From contig NC_081185.1 in NCBI RefSeq assembly GCF_029867415.1, positions 35,286,766-35,350,765 on the forward strand: a DNA stretch of 64,000 nucleotides. The letters run 5' to 3'. Below the pieces are notes generated by a model. It was not told the origin of the DNA and searched no databases. It worked only from the letters and a program-made list of their open reading frames with translations. The DNA is from Vicia villosa. Its lineage: Eukaryota > Streptophyta > Magnoliopsida > Fabales > Fabaceae. A program made the position numbers and the translations under genes. Shown in pieces: positions 1 to 18,165 of the stretch (the first letter of the stretch is position 1; each line of letters starts with the position of its first letter).

Positions 1-888
1 GAACATCCAAAGTCGTCGACAACATAAACAACGTCGTACCACCTTGCACCAACTCATTCACTTCCAATATTATCAAACTAGCCAGATAAGCCTATCACGT
101 CCAATACGACCCCGTCTACTATCAACAAGAGATTAAGGGTGATCAAGTCCTCAATTTGTCAATAGGTAGCCGACAATCATAATAGAATATAAACTATCAG
201 TACCAACATTAATAATATTCTTTTCCAACTTTTGCTCATAGCACAGAAGCACTTTGATTCCATAATTCACAAATCTCTCAAGATCATCTGAACCAGCCAA
301 ACCGACATCTTGTAGCGACGTACCAAAACACTTCTAACAAATCCTAAGAATAAAATTCCTGAGATCCTACTCAACTCTTCATACTCCTAATTCTCACTCG
401 AGTTCCAAAACGTTTCCAACAACGTCAATAACTCCTACAACAAAGTCTACCACAATACTTTCCTTAATCATTGATCCAACAACGACACTTCACACAAGGC
501 TACTCAAACAACAACTTCATAGTCCATCAGTAGCGTTAGAGCATCACAACTTTCTAAATTCCATTCTTTAGAAATAACCAAAATATACTCCGAGACACTC
601 CAACTTGATTAACAACCAAAGTTTTAAGTCCAGGTCGCCTTCACTTCAGAAAACAACAATTTCCAACAACACTAGTACTGTTGCCCTCAGTAGCATACTA
701 ACATCTTGCAATGAAACATATCCGAGAAGCATATCTTCTCCCCCACTTAACTTCAAACCACTCCTGCATACAACTGACTAGAGGCACAACAAGTACTGAC
801 AGTGCTCCACACACTTATCACGTACTGAGGAATTAAACAACATTAGACAACACTGGCCGGACAGACCGACCTGCTCTGATTTCACTAA
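1..888 (-). mobile_element. Tekay-like Ty3/gypsy element, internal 5' end (element continues left of window)
   Basis: Read on the minus strand, this follows directly after the LTR at 889-3550. Next to the LTR end is a primer-binding-site-like sequence, the reverse complement of 873-885 (GTGAAATCAGAGC), a slightly decayed form of the tRNA-iMet site TGGTATCAGAGC, followed by a stretch (reverse complement of about 853-872) that also follows the LTR at 41269. Further in, a stretch reading like AGTGGGGGAGAAG (near 738-752) resembles plus-strand sequence near 41440, so both belong to one family. No gag or pol frame longer than about 60 codons is open, so the part inside the window is noncoding leader or decayed gag. 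Chromovirus/Tekay assignment rests on the LTR ends, the PBS and the pol of the plus-strand relative at 42117. Confidence 0.7.
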
Positions 889-1074
889 TGTAACACCCCA
901 ATTCTACCCAAAGCATTTAGGCAAGAAAATATCAGAGTATTTAAAATTTCATACAACACAATTAGGATGTTACACTAAGTAACCAAACAAACACCTTGAA
1001 AACAAACGGGCATCACCGATGCCAAAAGCATACACACCTACCAATAACATGATACATAACACACGGAAGATATG

Positions 1075-1077
<3 letters not shown>

Positions 1078-1140
<63 letters not shown>
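1078..1140. repeat. (TA)n microsatellite
   Basis: About 63 bp of uninterrupted alternating TA inside the Tekay LTR. Confidence 0.97.
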
Positions 1141-1141
<1 letters not shown>

Positions 1142-1618
1142 GTATAGCTCTCACTCTCAAAGAGGAGTTTTCCAAAATAAAGTGTTTACAATACACAATG
1201 GCACGTTATCACATATACATGTTCATAAGAGTCATATACAAATAAATAACAACAGACTCCCGACTACCCGGTGTTACGTATCAGAGCGACCGACAATACC
1301 AACTGGAGAACTACCTCTTCCAAAAGACTCCCAAAGCGACTAATCTGCAGGATGCCACTCAAGCATCAAATCAGCAGAAGGGTGAGAATATAATTCATAA
1401 TGAAAGCATGACAATTATAGTAATGCCAACAAGTATCATCAATAATCATAAAACAAAGTAATCCACTAAGTCCACCACAAACAATATATAAGTAATGCGA
1501 CACATGAATGATAACATAAATTATACAGATAGACAATAATGAATGAGACTCGACTATGCATATGCATGTGGTACCAAATCCGGAGTAAACTCCTCCTTGT
1601 CATTATGACAAATACACC

Positions 1619-1845
1619 TTGCCAAACATTATGCTGGGACTTTATTCCACTCAGGAAACCCGCAGGTATCGTCATCGAGCATGCAGCTCCCACTGATGAC
1701 CCTTTGCCGAGCATTATGCTGGGACTTTATTCCACTCAGGAAGCCCGCAGGCTGTCGTCATCGAGCATGTAGCTCCCACTGATGACCTCTTGCCACTCAG
1801 GCTAATATACCGTTACCGAGCATTAAGCTCCTACTGGTAACCAAT
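1619..1845. repeat. 85-bp tandem repeat with nested hairpins in the Tekay LTR
   Basis: Two clear copies (ATGCTGGG starts at 1631 and 1716, period 85) and a third divergent partial copy. Each copy holds a nested hairpin: outer arms GTCATC 1671-1676 with GATGAC 1695-1700, GTCATC 1757-1762 with GATGAC 1781-1786, and GTTACC 1812-1817 with GGTAAC 1836-1841. The inner arms GAGC/GCTC are kept in all three. The third copy has changed on both arms so that pairing is kept. Confidence 0.85.
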
Positions 1846-2718
1846 GCCCGCAGGCCACCTATTAATAGCATTCCGCCATTAACGTAATGAAATGATATGC
1901 TGTGCAAATATATTACTCTATTACACGACAACAACATCATCAACAATATAACACGATCATACACTCACGTTACATCGTTTATATTCTATCCAAAAGGATA
2001 CATCACCAATTAATAACATCGTTATCAATTACATCACACCATAATTACCACACAGGCATTAATAAGCACACAACACACATTCACCGTTAAAACATACTGG
2101 CCACATTGGCATAAATGATCGCATAATTGCATCACCTCAAATTAATATTGGCCATTGGCCACAACCCCATCAATACATCATCAACAAGTTGTAATAACAA
2201 CAATTCAACAATGATAATACATCATTCTCATAACAACAATTACTTGCCATAAGGCTACACATCATGTTAACAACAAACAACCAAACATCGTCACATATCA
2301 AAAATGAATATTCATTAATACATAACTCATACGAACATGATCTCATGTTATCGACAACTAATCACATACCTCGTACCAATACGATAACATTCACACAACA
2401 CATCATCATGATTTATCATGCACTAGTTCACAAAACCATTTATGAAAATCAACCAACCACTACTACATCCTACATCATTAACAATTACAATCAAGCACTA
2501 TGATTATTTACCAATCATATCGCGCATATAAACAATTATGTGTTTTCATCAACAACCCTCATAACCAATTAATAACAAGCTAACCAAGCCTATACTATCA
2601 TATATAACATCCAACTAGCTTCCTAATACTTCGAACGGCGTACGAAACGGAGCTACGGATCAAAAGTTACAAGGTTTCAAAGTTTGGAAAAACAGAAAAT
2701 GCTGTTGTCCGCTTCAGC

Positions 2719-2774
2719 TCCGCTCAGCGGACCCTCACAGAGATTTTTCTGCAAAAGAACCTCCGCTCAGCGGA
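2719..2774. repeat. Paired short palindromes in the Tekay LTR
   Basis: TCCGCTCAGCGGA, a 13-nt palindrome around one central base, occurs at 2719-2731 and again at 2762-2774. On the LTR's own strand it is followed by a conserved stretch resembling AACTTTTGATCCGTA, which also follows a different palindrome set in the plus-strand family member near 27580-27640. Confidence 0.85.
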
Positions 2775-3550
2775 CCTGCGTAAACCCAGAAAAAACCAGA
2801 ACGGTTCCAACCCTCTTATACCCACCAAAACCACTCCAAAACATCATTATAACACCAATACAATACATACAAACCATAGAAACAACCTAACATCAAATTT
2901 TTCATGGTTGATTCATCAATCTATCTCAAAACCTAACATTTTATCCAAACTCAATCAAGCCATAGAAATGGAAAAGAAAGCATGATCAGTGAAGGTATCT
3001 ATCATCATACTACACATACACACCACAAAATCATGTTTATAACTTCTAAACTCACAAAACCCACAATCCACCATTGTTGTCCAAGCACAGAAATGAACAA
3101 GAACAAAACTATAAGAATCATACATCCAAGATAAATTAGATTCACCCCCTTACCTTGCTATTGTGACGATCGGCAATCGATTCGGTTGAGAATCCTCCAC
3201 TTTCTCTTGTTTTTCCTCTTTGCTCTTCTTCTTCCTCTCTTCTCTTTCTTTCTCTTCTTTTTCTTTCCATCCTCTTTCCTTTCTCACAAATATCTCCTTC
3301 TTATAAGGAAAATATCTACCCCGCGGAAATGACCAAAATGCCCCTACGCTCAAATATCGTTCAAAACGCCCCAAAACGCGGAATATTACCTTAATGATAT
3401 TTCTAGTACCAAAAATATGAAAACCTTCAATTAAATATTAGTCCGCCATCCCGAACTAATACCGACTGAAACGACTCCAAAAACGGTAAAATTCCAATAA
3501 ACGTCACAAACGTCCAAATCAAGCATATACTTATTTTTCCGGGCGTTACA

Positions 3551-4515
3551 GCCTACTTCCTCGTCAATGGATACCATATTCTCCTCGCTAACTTTCTGCT
3601 TCCTCTGCGCCACTAGTTTAGCAGATGGGTGGATGAAGAGGCGACGACTCACCACTTTAGTGTCTATCCCAGGCATATCAGAGGGGGCCCATGTGAACAT
3701 GTTGACGTTTATAATGAGTTCTTCGACTAGTTCGTGCTCTTTTTCCTTAGTAAGAAAATTACCTATCTTTGTCACCTGATGGACCGAAGGGCCTATTCGT
3801 ACTTCCATCAAGTCTTCTGTGGGCATGAGCCTTTCAATGTCAGCATCCAACCAGGGATCTTAACCATCTAGGTTTGCATTTGAGAATTCAGGGAGGGGCG
3901 CCCACAAGGACGAGCTTTTCCTTTTTTGTCGCCAAACTATTATGATAGCATTCTTAAGTGATCAAATGTTCTCCTCGAATCATGCTAACTTTCCTTCTAA
4001 GCAAGGGGTATTTTAGGACTAAGTATTGGGTGGAAATAATTGCCCCTAGTGCGTTGATGGAGGGTGGACTAGGATGATATTATGGGCGATGTGGCATCCA
4101 TAATAAGGTAGATGGCTTCAATGACCTTGGTTCCCTCACCATATGTTGTCTCCAGGGTCACATGACCCTTTACTTGTACATATTTGCCTGACAATGCTAT
4201 TAACGAGCCATTTAACACTTTGTCATCGTTAAGATTGAGTTGAAGTTTTTGGAAGCCTCCCAAAATAGGACGTCAGTCGGGCTCCCAGGATCTATCAAGG
4301 CTCACTTGATATACTAATTGCCATGTTGCATAGAGATGACCAGAAAGCCATTATCATTAGGGTTAATTATGACGGCGTCCCTGTTGGAGAAGGTGATGTT
4401 AGCCCCTGTTTCCTATTTCCCCTCGTTTGCTCCTGGGGAAACTATGAGGTATCACGTTTGCGGCAAGCACCTCCTCCAGTGAAACCTTTGACTATGGTGT
4501 TTGTGTTTGTAAGTG
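3551..4515 (-). pseudogene. Decayed Tat/Ogre-type gypsy protease-RT fragment
   Basis: Reading minus, frames in order are: a linker with ITFSNRDA, an aspartic protease segment (DPGSPTDVLFWEA and then GSLIALSGKYVQVKGHVTLE, 4069-4263, ending with a YNIIL/ALGAII-like tail in shifted frames), then the start of reverse transcriptase (IGPSVHQVTKIGNFL, MFTWAPSDMPGID, RLFIHPSAKLVAQRKQK, 3560-3850). This order and the motif FTW.PSDMPGID are typical of Tat-lineage gypsy pol. Several stops and frameshifts make it nonfunctional. The RT is cut at 3551 by the Tekay LTR. Confidence 0.8.
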
Positions 4516-4851
4516 TGCTTTATATTTCATGATTCAAGACAACTCTTACTCTCATGAACTAACTAACTTACCCACACCTATTCATGAAAATGTGGAACGC
4601 TTGCTTATTTTCAATTGTAAATAGGTGGTGATGCAGTTGCCCTTGCTCTTTTGACACCGTACTCGAGCCATACATCGTGTTGCTTACCGACAACAACCAA
4701 ACATTCACACTATTTTGTAGTTGATCAATGTCATAAAGATTCGACAAATTTTTACGTTGGTTATCGATTGCGTAACACAACTTTCTCCTTTTATGATTAA
4801 ATATTGTATATGTATTTATTAAAAAAAAATTGAGGCCTCTTTAAGGTCTAA
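4516..4851. other. Intergenic, downstream of the transporter stop codon
   Basis: No convincing coding frame or repeat is seen. It probably includes the 3' UTR of the transporter (minus strand, immediately after the stop at 4852-4854). A poly-A/T stretch at 4821-4829 is the only simple feature. Confidence 0.5.
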
Positions 4852-11460
<6,609 letters not shown>

Positions 11461-11880
11461 TTTTTTCTTTTATATTCTGATATTTTACGTAGCAAAAACT
11501 GATTGTAGAACTAATTTTTTTTAAAAATGTAGTGAAGAGGAGAAACGAGGTTGAGATTTTGGACGAGGTGTTGCAAGACTTTCTCTATTCTCTCTCTCTA
11601 AATATTGAAATGACATCGGATAAACTTTTCAACATATGTTGAAATTTTTCACTTATCAAAATAATTGGAAAAATATAATATTAAACTAATTCGGGACTTG
11701 CCAACTACTCACATAGACCGGCCTAATTCATAAGCTCAACACTATTGAGGTAGACTTGCATCATATGATATTGCCTATGAGCATTGATCTTACTGTGATC
11801 GATCAGAACGGAAGCATGGTCGACGGACGTTGTGGTTTTGATGAAATCAACGAAGAGGGGGTGTACCTACAAACACTCCG
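11461..11880 (-). promoter_or_regulatory. Upstream region of the STP gene
   Basis: This is the 5' flank of the transporter ATG. A CT/GA-rich run (near 11582-11602) could lie in the 5' UTR or core promoter. I cannot point to a confident TATA box. No coding frame is seen. Confidence 0.35.
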
Positions 11881-12245
11881 AGGCTAAAGTAAGTATCGGT
11901 TGTAGAGACAACAAGGTTTTGAGTATAGAAAAGTGAATACCAAACTCTCCTGTAAAGGAGGGTATTTATAGTCAGCATCCAGCGCTGGACCAATGCTCTG
12001 AGTTATGGGGTGAAAGTTCAAGCCCATAACGGATGATTGCCAGGATTTCCGCTGAGTAGTGGGGGTGAGCAGCACGTGCTCACCATCGTGGGTCAACTGC
12101 TCTGTGATCTCCGGAGGCGTGGGCGGACTTGTCCGATACGGGAGGAGAAACCATCTTGCTAGTTGCGCAAAACGTGGGAGGCGATTGATGATGTGTCCTT
12201 GGGTGAGGAGCACATGGAAAATGTGCTCTCCGATGGCTCAAGAGG
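11881..12245. other. Unclassified repeat-like sequence
   Basis: Overlapping frames on both strands (about 60-109 codons) share this segment and none resembles a known protein. The composition, more GC-rich than the flanks, suggests a fragment of a mobile element, but no ends or duplications are visible. Confidence 0.4.
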
Positions 12246-12391
12246 ATTAGACACTTTGAATATAAACTTAACTCAAAAATCTCCAAATTCATAAAGAAGC
12301 ATATATCAAAAATCTATTTTCCAATAGAAAGAAGCATTAGACACTTTGAATATAAACTTAACTCATAAAATCTCCAAATTCATAAAGCAAC
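12246..12391. repeat. 90-bp direct repeat
   Basis: ATTAGACACTTTGAATATAA starts at 12246 and again at 12336, with about 50 bp of near identity in each copy (through CTCCAAATTCATAAAG). Confidence 0.85.
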
Positions 12392-13625
12392 AGTAATTTG
12401 ATTCATTACATAAAAGCGATTTAGGGACATCCCCCTAACATAAAGAAGTTTAGCTACTCATAGTGTTTAAGAAAACTAAAAAGATAGATATAAACATTAC
12501 AAGAACTTCTGGATTTGTGTGATCTCCAATTGCTATGGCCCTTGAAGATCTTCTTCCCAAAACCCTTGCTAGCTCTCCTTCCTTGTGTAATTTTCTATTC
12601 CAAATGATCCAAGATGCTCAGTCCTTATCAGAATTAGGTTTTATTAGTATCACCTCACAACACAGACATGCGAAAGGTCCGAAGTACCCTTAATGAGCTC
12701 AAGCCTTTCAAAAGATAAAAAATAATGTTTAGTCTCGCGCCTACTGTTGAAACGGTAAAGCGGCAAGCAAAAAGTAATCGGTTTATTATTACCGGTGATA
12801 TAGGTTATATAGTATCATAGTCCATAGAGATTGGTAGAGAAAAACTGCCGTTCAATGTTCTTGTATTCTAAGTTTCATGAATTGGGTTACGGAAAGTAAA
12901 ATGCGGGAAAAGTAAATAAAAGTAAATAAACAATCTTAATAGTCTAAGAGAAATAGTTATGGAATTGCATTTAGTTCTACTCGTCGAATACTTAAATTTG
13001 AAGATCTATCGCTCAACACTCAAAATACGCATCAAAATCACCGGGCATCATGCGAGACGCCACATCAGTGTCCATTTCTGCAACACCAACGAAAGCTCAA
13101 TCGTACTATTCACATCAGTGATTTCTCCACCGACACAAACAAAACGGAGGCATTAAACTCGATACCCATTACGATTATTAACCCCAAATCTATTTCTACA
13201 ATTCAGAAACTAATAGTTATCATTCCTAATCAAGATCTATGATGTCTATTTCTACAACAACACAAATCCGAAGCATTTAAGCAAAAAGATCAAGAACAAC
13301 AACAATGATGATTTGTAAAGTGAATATATAAACGATCCCAAGATCAACAAATGTACATACAAGAGAGGAAAATATACATACAAGATGTAGCGCTCAATGG
13401 TGTTTCCTAAGCCTCTAAACTATCAAAAATGGATCAGAGCCACTCTAAGGGGGAAATGGATGATAAAAACCCTAAAAAATCTGTTCTGAACTATAAATAC
13501 AAAAACTGAAAATCGCAGGCCGCGCTAAGCACTAAAAACCGCGCTAAGCACGCTTTCACTTATTGATCAAACCGCCTTTGCTGATGAGCGCGCTAAGCCC
13601 GAAAAACCGCGCTAAGCTCACTTGC
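12392..13625. other. Old LTR-retrotransposon debris
   Basis: No gene frame is seen. The segment 13510-13620 carries four copies of GCGCTAAGC (near 13520, 13541, 13590 and 13608), the kind of short repeated motif found in LTRs elsewhere in this window. 12400-12700 and 12780-13500 read like noncoding LTR sequence, but ends are not recognisable. Confidence 0.45.
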
Positions 13626-15600
13626 AAAGATTAAGGCATAAGCTATAAGATCTGCATACCCAAGTCTCTGAGGTGGCTTGATGATTCTTCTCATTCTATC
13701 TCTTGATAGTAGGTAGTCATCGACAGTTTCCTCAACTTCCTCAGTATCTTATGCTTCTTCTTCGACTTCATCAGGGATATACAATTCAGCATCAACATGC
13801 TCCACCTCAACATGAATCTCTTCCTAATCCAGCTCTTCTGCACTTTGACCATCATCATCAGTTTTCTTGAAAGTCATCTCAGTTTCATTAAAAACTACAT
13901 CTCGACTGGTGATACACCTCTTGTGACCTAGCTCCAGGCACCCTAACCTATAAGCTTTATCTCCTTCAGGATATCCCATGAACATGCATTTCAGAGCTCT
14001 AGGTTCGACCATATCTTGCCTAATGTGAGCATAGACTACGCAGCCAAATACTATCTGTTTGTCGAGATCTGGTGGATATCCCGACCAAACTTCTCTAGGT
14101 GTCTTCATATCTAACGTTGTTGAATGACATCTATTTATCAGGTATGTTGCTGTCGAAACAGCCTTAGTCCAGAACATCTTCTTCAACCCAGCACTAGTCA
14201 ACATGCATCTGACTCTCTCCAAAATAGTTCGATTAAACCTTTCAACCAAACCATTTTGCTGTGGAGTACCTACAGTAGTTCGGTGCCTTGCAATACCAGA
14301 GGCAGCACAAAAAATGTCGAACGCCTCATTGCAAAATTCAAGGTCATTGTCGATTCTCAACCTCTTGACATTTATGCCAGCCTGATTTCGACTAGAGTCT
14401 TCAAACTTTTGAAATTCTCAAAAGTTTCATCCTTAGTTTTCAGGATGAATACCCATAACTTCCTGGAATAGTCATCAACTATGGATAGAAAATACTTTGC
14501 TCCTGAATGTGATGGACACCTTGCAGGCCCCCAAAGATCAGCATGAATATAATCAAGGGATCCATGTGTTCTTTGTTTGCCTTTGTTGAACTTCACTCTA
14601 CAAGATTTTCCAAGTACACAGGGTTCACAAAACTTCAGCTTTTCGACTTTGTCTCTACCAAGCAAATTTTGTTTCCCTAATTCGACTAGACTCTTTCACT
14701 AACATGGCCCAGTCTCATGTGCCAAATTTCCGTCTTCGACAAAGGTTTCATGGATGCAACATTTGTCGAACCACTTACAAGTTCAGCCTCAAGGGTAAAG
14801 AAGCTTTATTTCTTACCTCAATGGCTGCATTGCCATTATCCTTACCTCTATGATCTTTCAGGGCACACCTTTCTTATGTGACACTCCTTCTTACAATGAT
14901 AGCATCGAATACCAGATGCTTCGCCACTATAAGACTTCAACTGACTTTTGCCCTTCTTCTTGTCAAACTTACCATCCTTTCGCAAGAATTTGCCCTTAAC
15001 GGCCAAATCTTCACCAGTAGTCGAAGGTTTATGCTCCTTTCGTTGGTTCAAATCCTTAGAATACAGGGCTGATTGGACTTCTTCAAAGGCCTGGGACTCC
15101 CTTCCATACAAGAGAGTTTCTTTGAAGTGAGCATGTAATCGAGGCAAAGTGCACAATACTAACAGCACTTGATCTTCATCGTCGATATTCACATGAATAT
15201 TTTCAAGATCAAGAATCATCTTGTTGAACATATCCAACTGCTCAGCCAACACATTGTCTTCAATCATCTTGAATGAATACAAAGCTTGCTTCAGATAGAG
15301 TCAATTTACCAGCGATTTGGTCATGTACAAACTTTTAAGTTTCACCCATAACTCTGATGCCGTTGTCTCCTTTGATACCTTCCAGAGAACCTTATCACCA
15401 AGGCTCAACAAACTTGCGCTGTGTGCTTTCTCGATCATGGTTGTCTTCTCTCTATCCGTTAACGCAGCGTCCATAGCCGTCGCTCCCTTCAACGCTTCCA
15501 AGCAACCCTATTGAACCAGTAGGGCTTTCATCTTCAAGCGCCATAGACCGAGATCATTCACTCCGGCGAACTTTTCAATCTCACACTTTGTTGAAGGCAT
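13626..15600 (-). pseudogene. Truncated Ty1/copia gag-integrase polyprotein
   Basis: In order on the minus strand: ATG at 15600 (MPSTKCEIEKFAG), an in-frame stop near 15510, gag (15501-15301 and 15282-14848, broken by frameshift), a zinc knuckle CYHCKKECHIRKVC near 14890 (CX2CX4HX4C with the usual Gly replaced by Cys), the end of the GAG-pre-integrase domain and integrase core (FCEPCVLGKSC, DLWGP, DDYSRK at 14372-14665), and the rest of integrase (TPQQNGLVERFNRTI at 13824-14360). It ends in the linker just before RT (DRMRRIIKPPQRLGYADL, about 13640-13700), so RT, RNase H and the 3' LTR are lost. The gag resembles Tork-type copia, a guess. Confidence 0.85.
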
Positions 15601-15625
15601 CTTCTTCACGCTCATCGCACCAATT

Positions 15626-16071
15626 TGTTATGAAAAAAGATACTGTAAACAAAGTATAAACAGTTTCTTCTTGACGGCAAGAAACTCACAAGGATTAGAA
15701 AAAATGGTAAACAAAGAAGAACACAATAATAATTGGTTATAACAGTTATTCTTTCTTTTCTCTTTAAACAAGATTACAAGTTACAAGAATAACAAATAAC
15801 CCTCTCACCCTAAATTAGGAGTTGCAGACTAGTATGCTATTTATAATAAAACCTAACATACTAACTAATGGGCTTTTTCCACAAGGCTCATTACACAAGC
15901 TAACTTAATAAACAAGCTAACTTAACAAATTAGGGTTTAAACAATAAAACCTAATTTAACATGCTAACAACCTTAGAATCTTCGACACCTGCATGTGAAC
16001 AACCTTTGACTTCATGCTTAAATCAAGAAGCTACCCTTCGACCATGCTAGAGTTCGATCCAATATCTCACA
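15626..16071 (-). repeat. 5' LTR of the truncated copia element
   Basis: On the minus strand it begins TGTGAGATATTGG at 16071 and ends TTTTTTCATAACA at 15626 (446 bp), immediately before AATTGGTGCGATGAGC and the gag ATG at 15600. No second LTR remains. Confidence 0.75.
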
Positions 16072-16328
16072 GTATTTTTGGATATGAATATCTGAAGTAT
16101 TTAAAAAAAAAGTTCAAATAAAGGTGATATCGGATATATATAGCCGAAATAATTAAAAATGAGATAAGGGTGCTTTCGAATATGCATATCCAAAAGATAT
16201 TTAAGGATTTTCAGGGGTGTTTTCCATCTTATACGACTGTACAAAGAAATTATCATAATTTTTTAGGTACAATCTGAGCGCATTCAGACTAAGACACAGA
16301 TCTAAAATTAGGGTTCATGTACTTGTCA

Positions 16329-17075
16329 TTATAGATGAGTTGAACTAGCACATAACTCTGGTGTCCGCATAGATGCACTAGTAATGAGTATGACGACGGA
16401 GTTGATGACTTTGAGCAATCCAATAGCTCTTGAAGCATTATTTTTGCCTTCTGAGTTTCCTTCCTCCATCAGCTTCAAAAGTGGTCCCACTCCTCCTTCC
16501 TCGATTATCATTTTTCCGTAACGATCACTTTCATTTGCGAGTGACACAAGGCAAGCCGCTGCATCCGAACGATCCTCCAGTGAACCGGTACACAGACTAG
16601 CTATCAGTTCCCAAATCAAGGCGATTATCGGATCATTGAAAGCTACAGAAGGAAGGATATAAATATGATTCTCGCTGCCGTGATCTCCGTCTGGGTCGGA
16701 GATACGTAGGAGCCATGAAAAGTCGCCGATGGAGTTTTCAAGTTCGCAAGATGTTTTTCTGAAAGCGGAAACGGGTATGATGGTGAATATGCGTTTCTTG
16801 ATAGTATCTGGCCGGCACTTCATGGCCAACGAAAGGGCTTTATAGAGTACATGTTCGGTTTTCTGGACGATCGACCGCATCGGACGCTGCATGTAGAGTT
16901 CGGAAGTTGCGGCTGATGCTTTCCGGAGAAGAGACGAGAGTTTCATGGTTTTGGATTTGAGGTCCCCGCATTCTTGTTTGAAAGGAATATTTAGCTCGTC
17001 CAGTGTGTTGCTTACTTTGTCTGCAAGCTCTATCGTCTCTACCAGTTTTTGCTTAAGCGTGTCTCTGTCACCCAT
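16329..17075 (-). pseudogene. Truncated ARO (armadillo-repeat-only) family gene
   Basis: An open frame of 248 codons from the ATG at 17075. The family's N-terminal region is clear: IELADKV (about 15), FKQECGDLKSKTMKLSSLLR (about 32-51), HVLYKALSLAMKC (about 75-87), RIFTIIPVSAFRK (about 94-106), ELENSIGDFSWLLRISDP (about 110-127), then the first armadillo repeats (SLEDRSDAAACLVSLA, IIEEGGVGPLLKLMEEG, to AIGLLK near 219). Known ARO proteins are single-exon and about 650 residues long, with more repeats; here homology stops near residue 220 and a 28-residue unrelated tail follows. A shifted frame just after the break reads LVHLCGHQSYVLVQLI, weakly like the expected continuation. Family role (vesicle trafficking and tip growth through small GTPases) is known for intact members only. 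Confidence 0.7.
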
Positions 17076-17922
17076 ATTGATGATGGAATTGGAAGTAATA
17101 AATTATGATGATGATAGATGAGTTTAAGAGATGAGTGGAATCAGTTACAGACTCTCAAGTCAAGCGACTCAAACGCGTTTTCTAGCTAGTTAGATATGAA
17201 CGGTGTCACATTGGAGTGTGGAGGAGATTAGATTTACCAAGTCAAACATGCTCTCTAATCCTAACCAAGTATTCTACTTTCTTTTTTTCTTGAATTATTT
17301 ATTAGACCTTATCTACTAACACGATACCATTTAATAGTTTTAATTAAAAAAAAAAAGATTTTTTGTTTTCTTTAACTTATTCATATAAGTTATTTAAGAT
17401 ATAATGGTTGGATTATATATTTGATTTCATCTATTGACTGAGTGTTACATTTAGTGATAAACGAGCACTTGCAAAGACGACACTAGAGAAATACCCAGTT
17501 TGATTTTTGGTGGGAACAAATTTAAGAGGGAACAATTTAGTGTACATTTAACCAATCATATAACACTATTTAATTTTATCATCTTTAATTATTTATTAAA
17601 TGATAATTTTTTTGATAATTTTACTCTACCCAAATTTTTTATGTTGAGTTGATAAGAATTCACCAATTTAAAATATCTCTAGACTTGGATGGACACTCAC
17701 AAGTAAGTTCCTTTTTTTATTCATTGCATTTATATCGAATATTTAAAAAGTTTATAACAAATTTGATACAAATGCAACAAATGTTTGCAATTGTCCCAGG
17801 TGTATAATAAGACATATATGGAATGTTTGATTTTTCAACATACGTATAATAAAACCGGTATGAAATGTTTGATTTTCCACTTGATGATTGGTACTTGTGT
17901 CCTATATGGAAGAACAGCGGGT
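17076..17922. other. Intergenic AT-rich sequence
   Basis: No coding frame or classifiable repeat is seen. The first 150 bp upstream of 17075 would be the 5' flank of the ARO-like fragment. Confidence 0.5.
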
Positions 17923-18037
17923 CACTACGTCAAATAAGCTATTTAATAGCTTTATGTTTTGTTTTTAATATTAACTATACTGCTATTGTAAATATTTTTT
18001 GTTTAATAGCACTTTAAAAACATTATTAAAGTACTAG
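17923..18037 (+). mobile_element. CACTA-like transposon end, interrupted by the LINE
   Basis: It starts CACTACGTCAAATAAGC, resembling the terminal repeats of plant CACTA elements, and continues with repeated TTTAATAGC/GCTATT motifs. Similar AATAG/GCTATTG sequence resumes at 23443 beyond the LINE, so the LINE appears inserted in it. The opposite end is not visible. Confidence 0.45.
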
Positions 18038-18165
18038 TTTTTAATAGTTTTTTTTTGTGTAAGCAAGATTCATTAAAACGGAGAACTAAACGTTCTCAAT
18101 ATCCGATTACACAGAAAAGCGGGTAAATAAAAACCCACCAAAAGGAATTACAAAACCAATTAGAA

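Larger units (their letters stand above)
889..3550 (-). repeat. 5' LTR of the minus-strand Tekay-like element
   Basis: On the minus strand the unit starts TGTAACGCCC at 3550 and ends GGTGTTACA at 889, the usual TG...CA ends, and the PBS lies just outside at 873-885. The length is 2662 bp. It contains a TA run, an 85-bp tandem repeat with hairpins, two copies of TCCGCTCAGCGGA, and a purine/pyrimidine-rich block at 3190-3290. It interrupts a Tat-type pol, whose minus-strand RT frame stops at 3551. The second LTR and target duplication lie outside the window. Apparent ORFs inside are short and unconvincing. Confidence 0.8.

Noticed and set aside
13431..13625. GCGCTAAGC copies as another perfect palindrome cassette
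   Set aside because: The motif is repeated but not a clean palindrome, and the LTR it belongs to has no visible ends.
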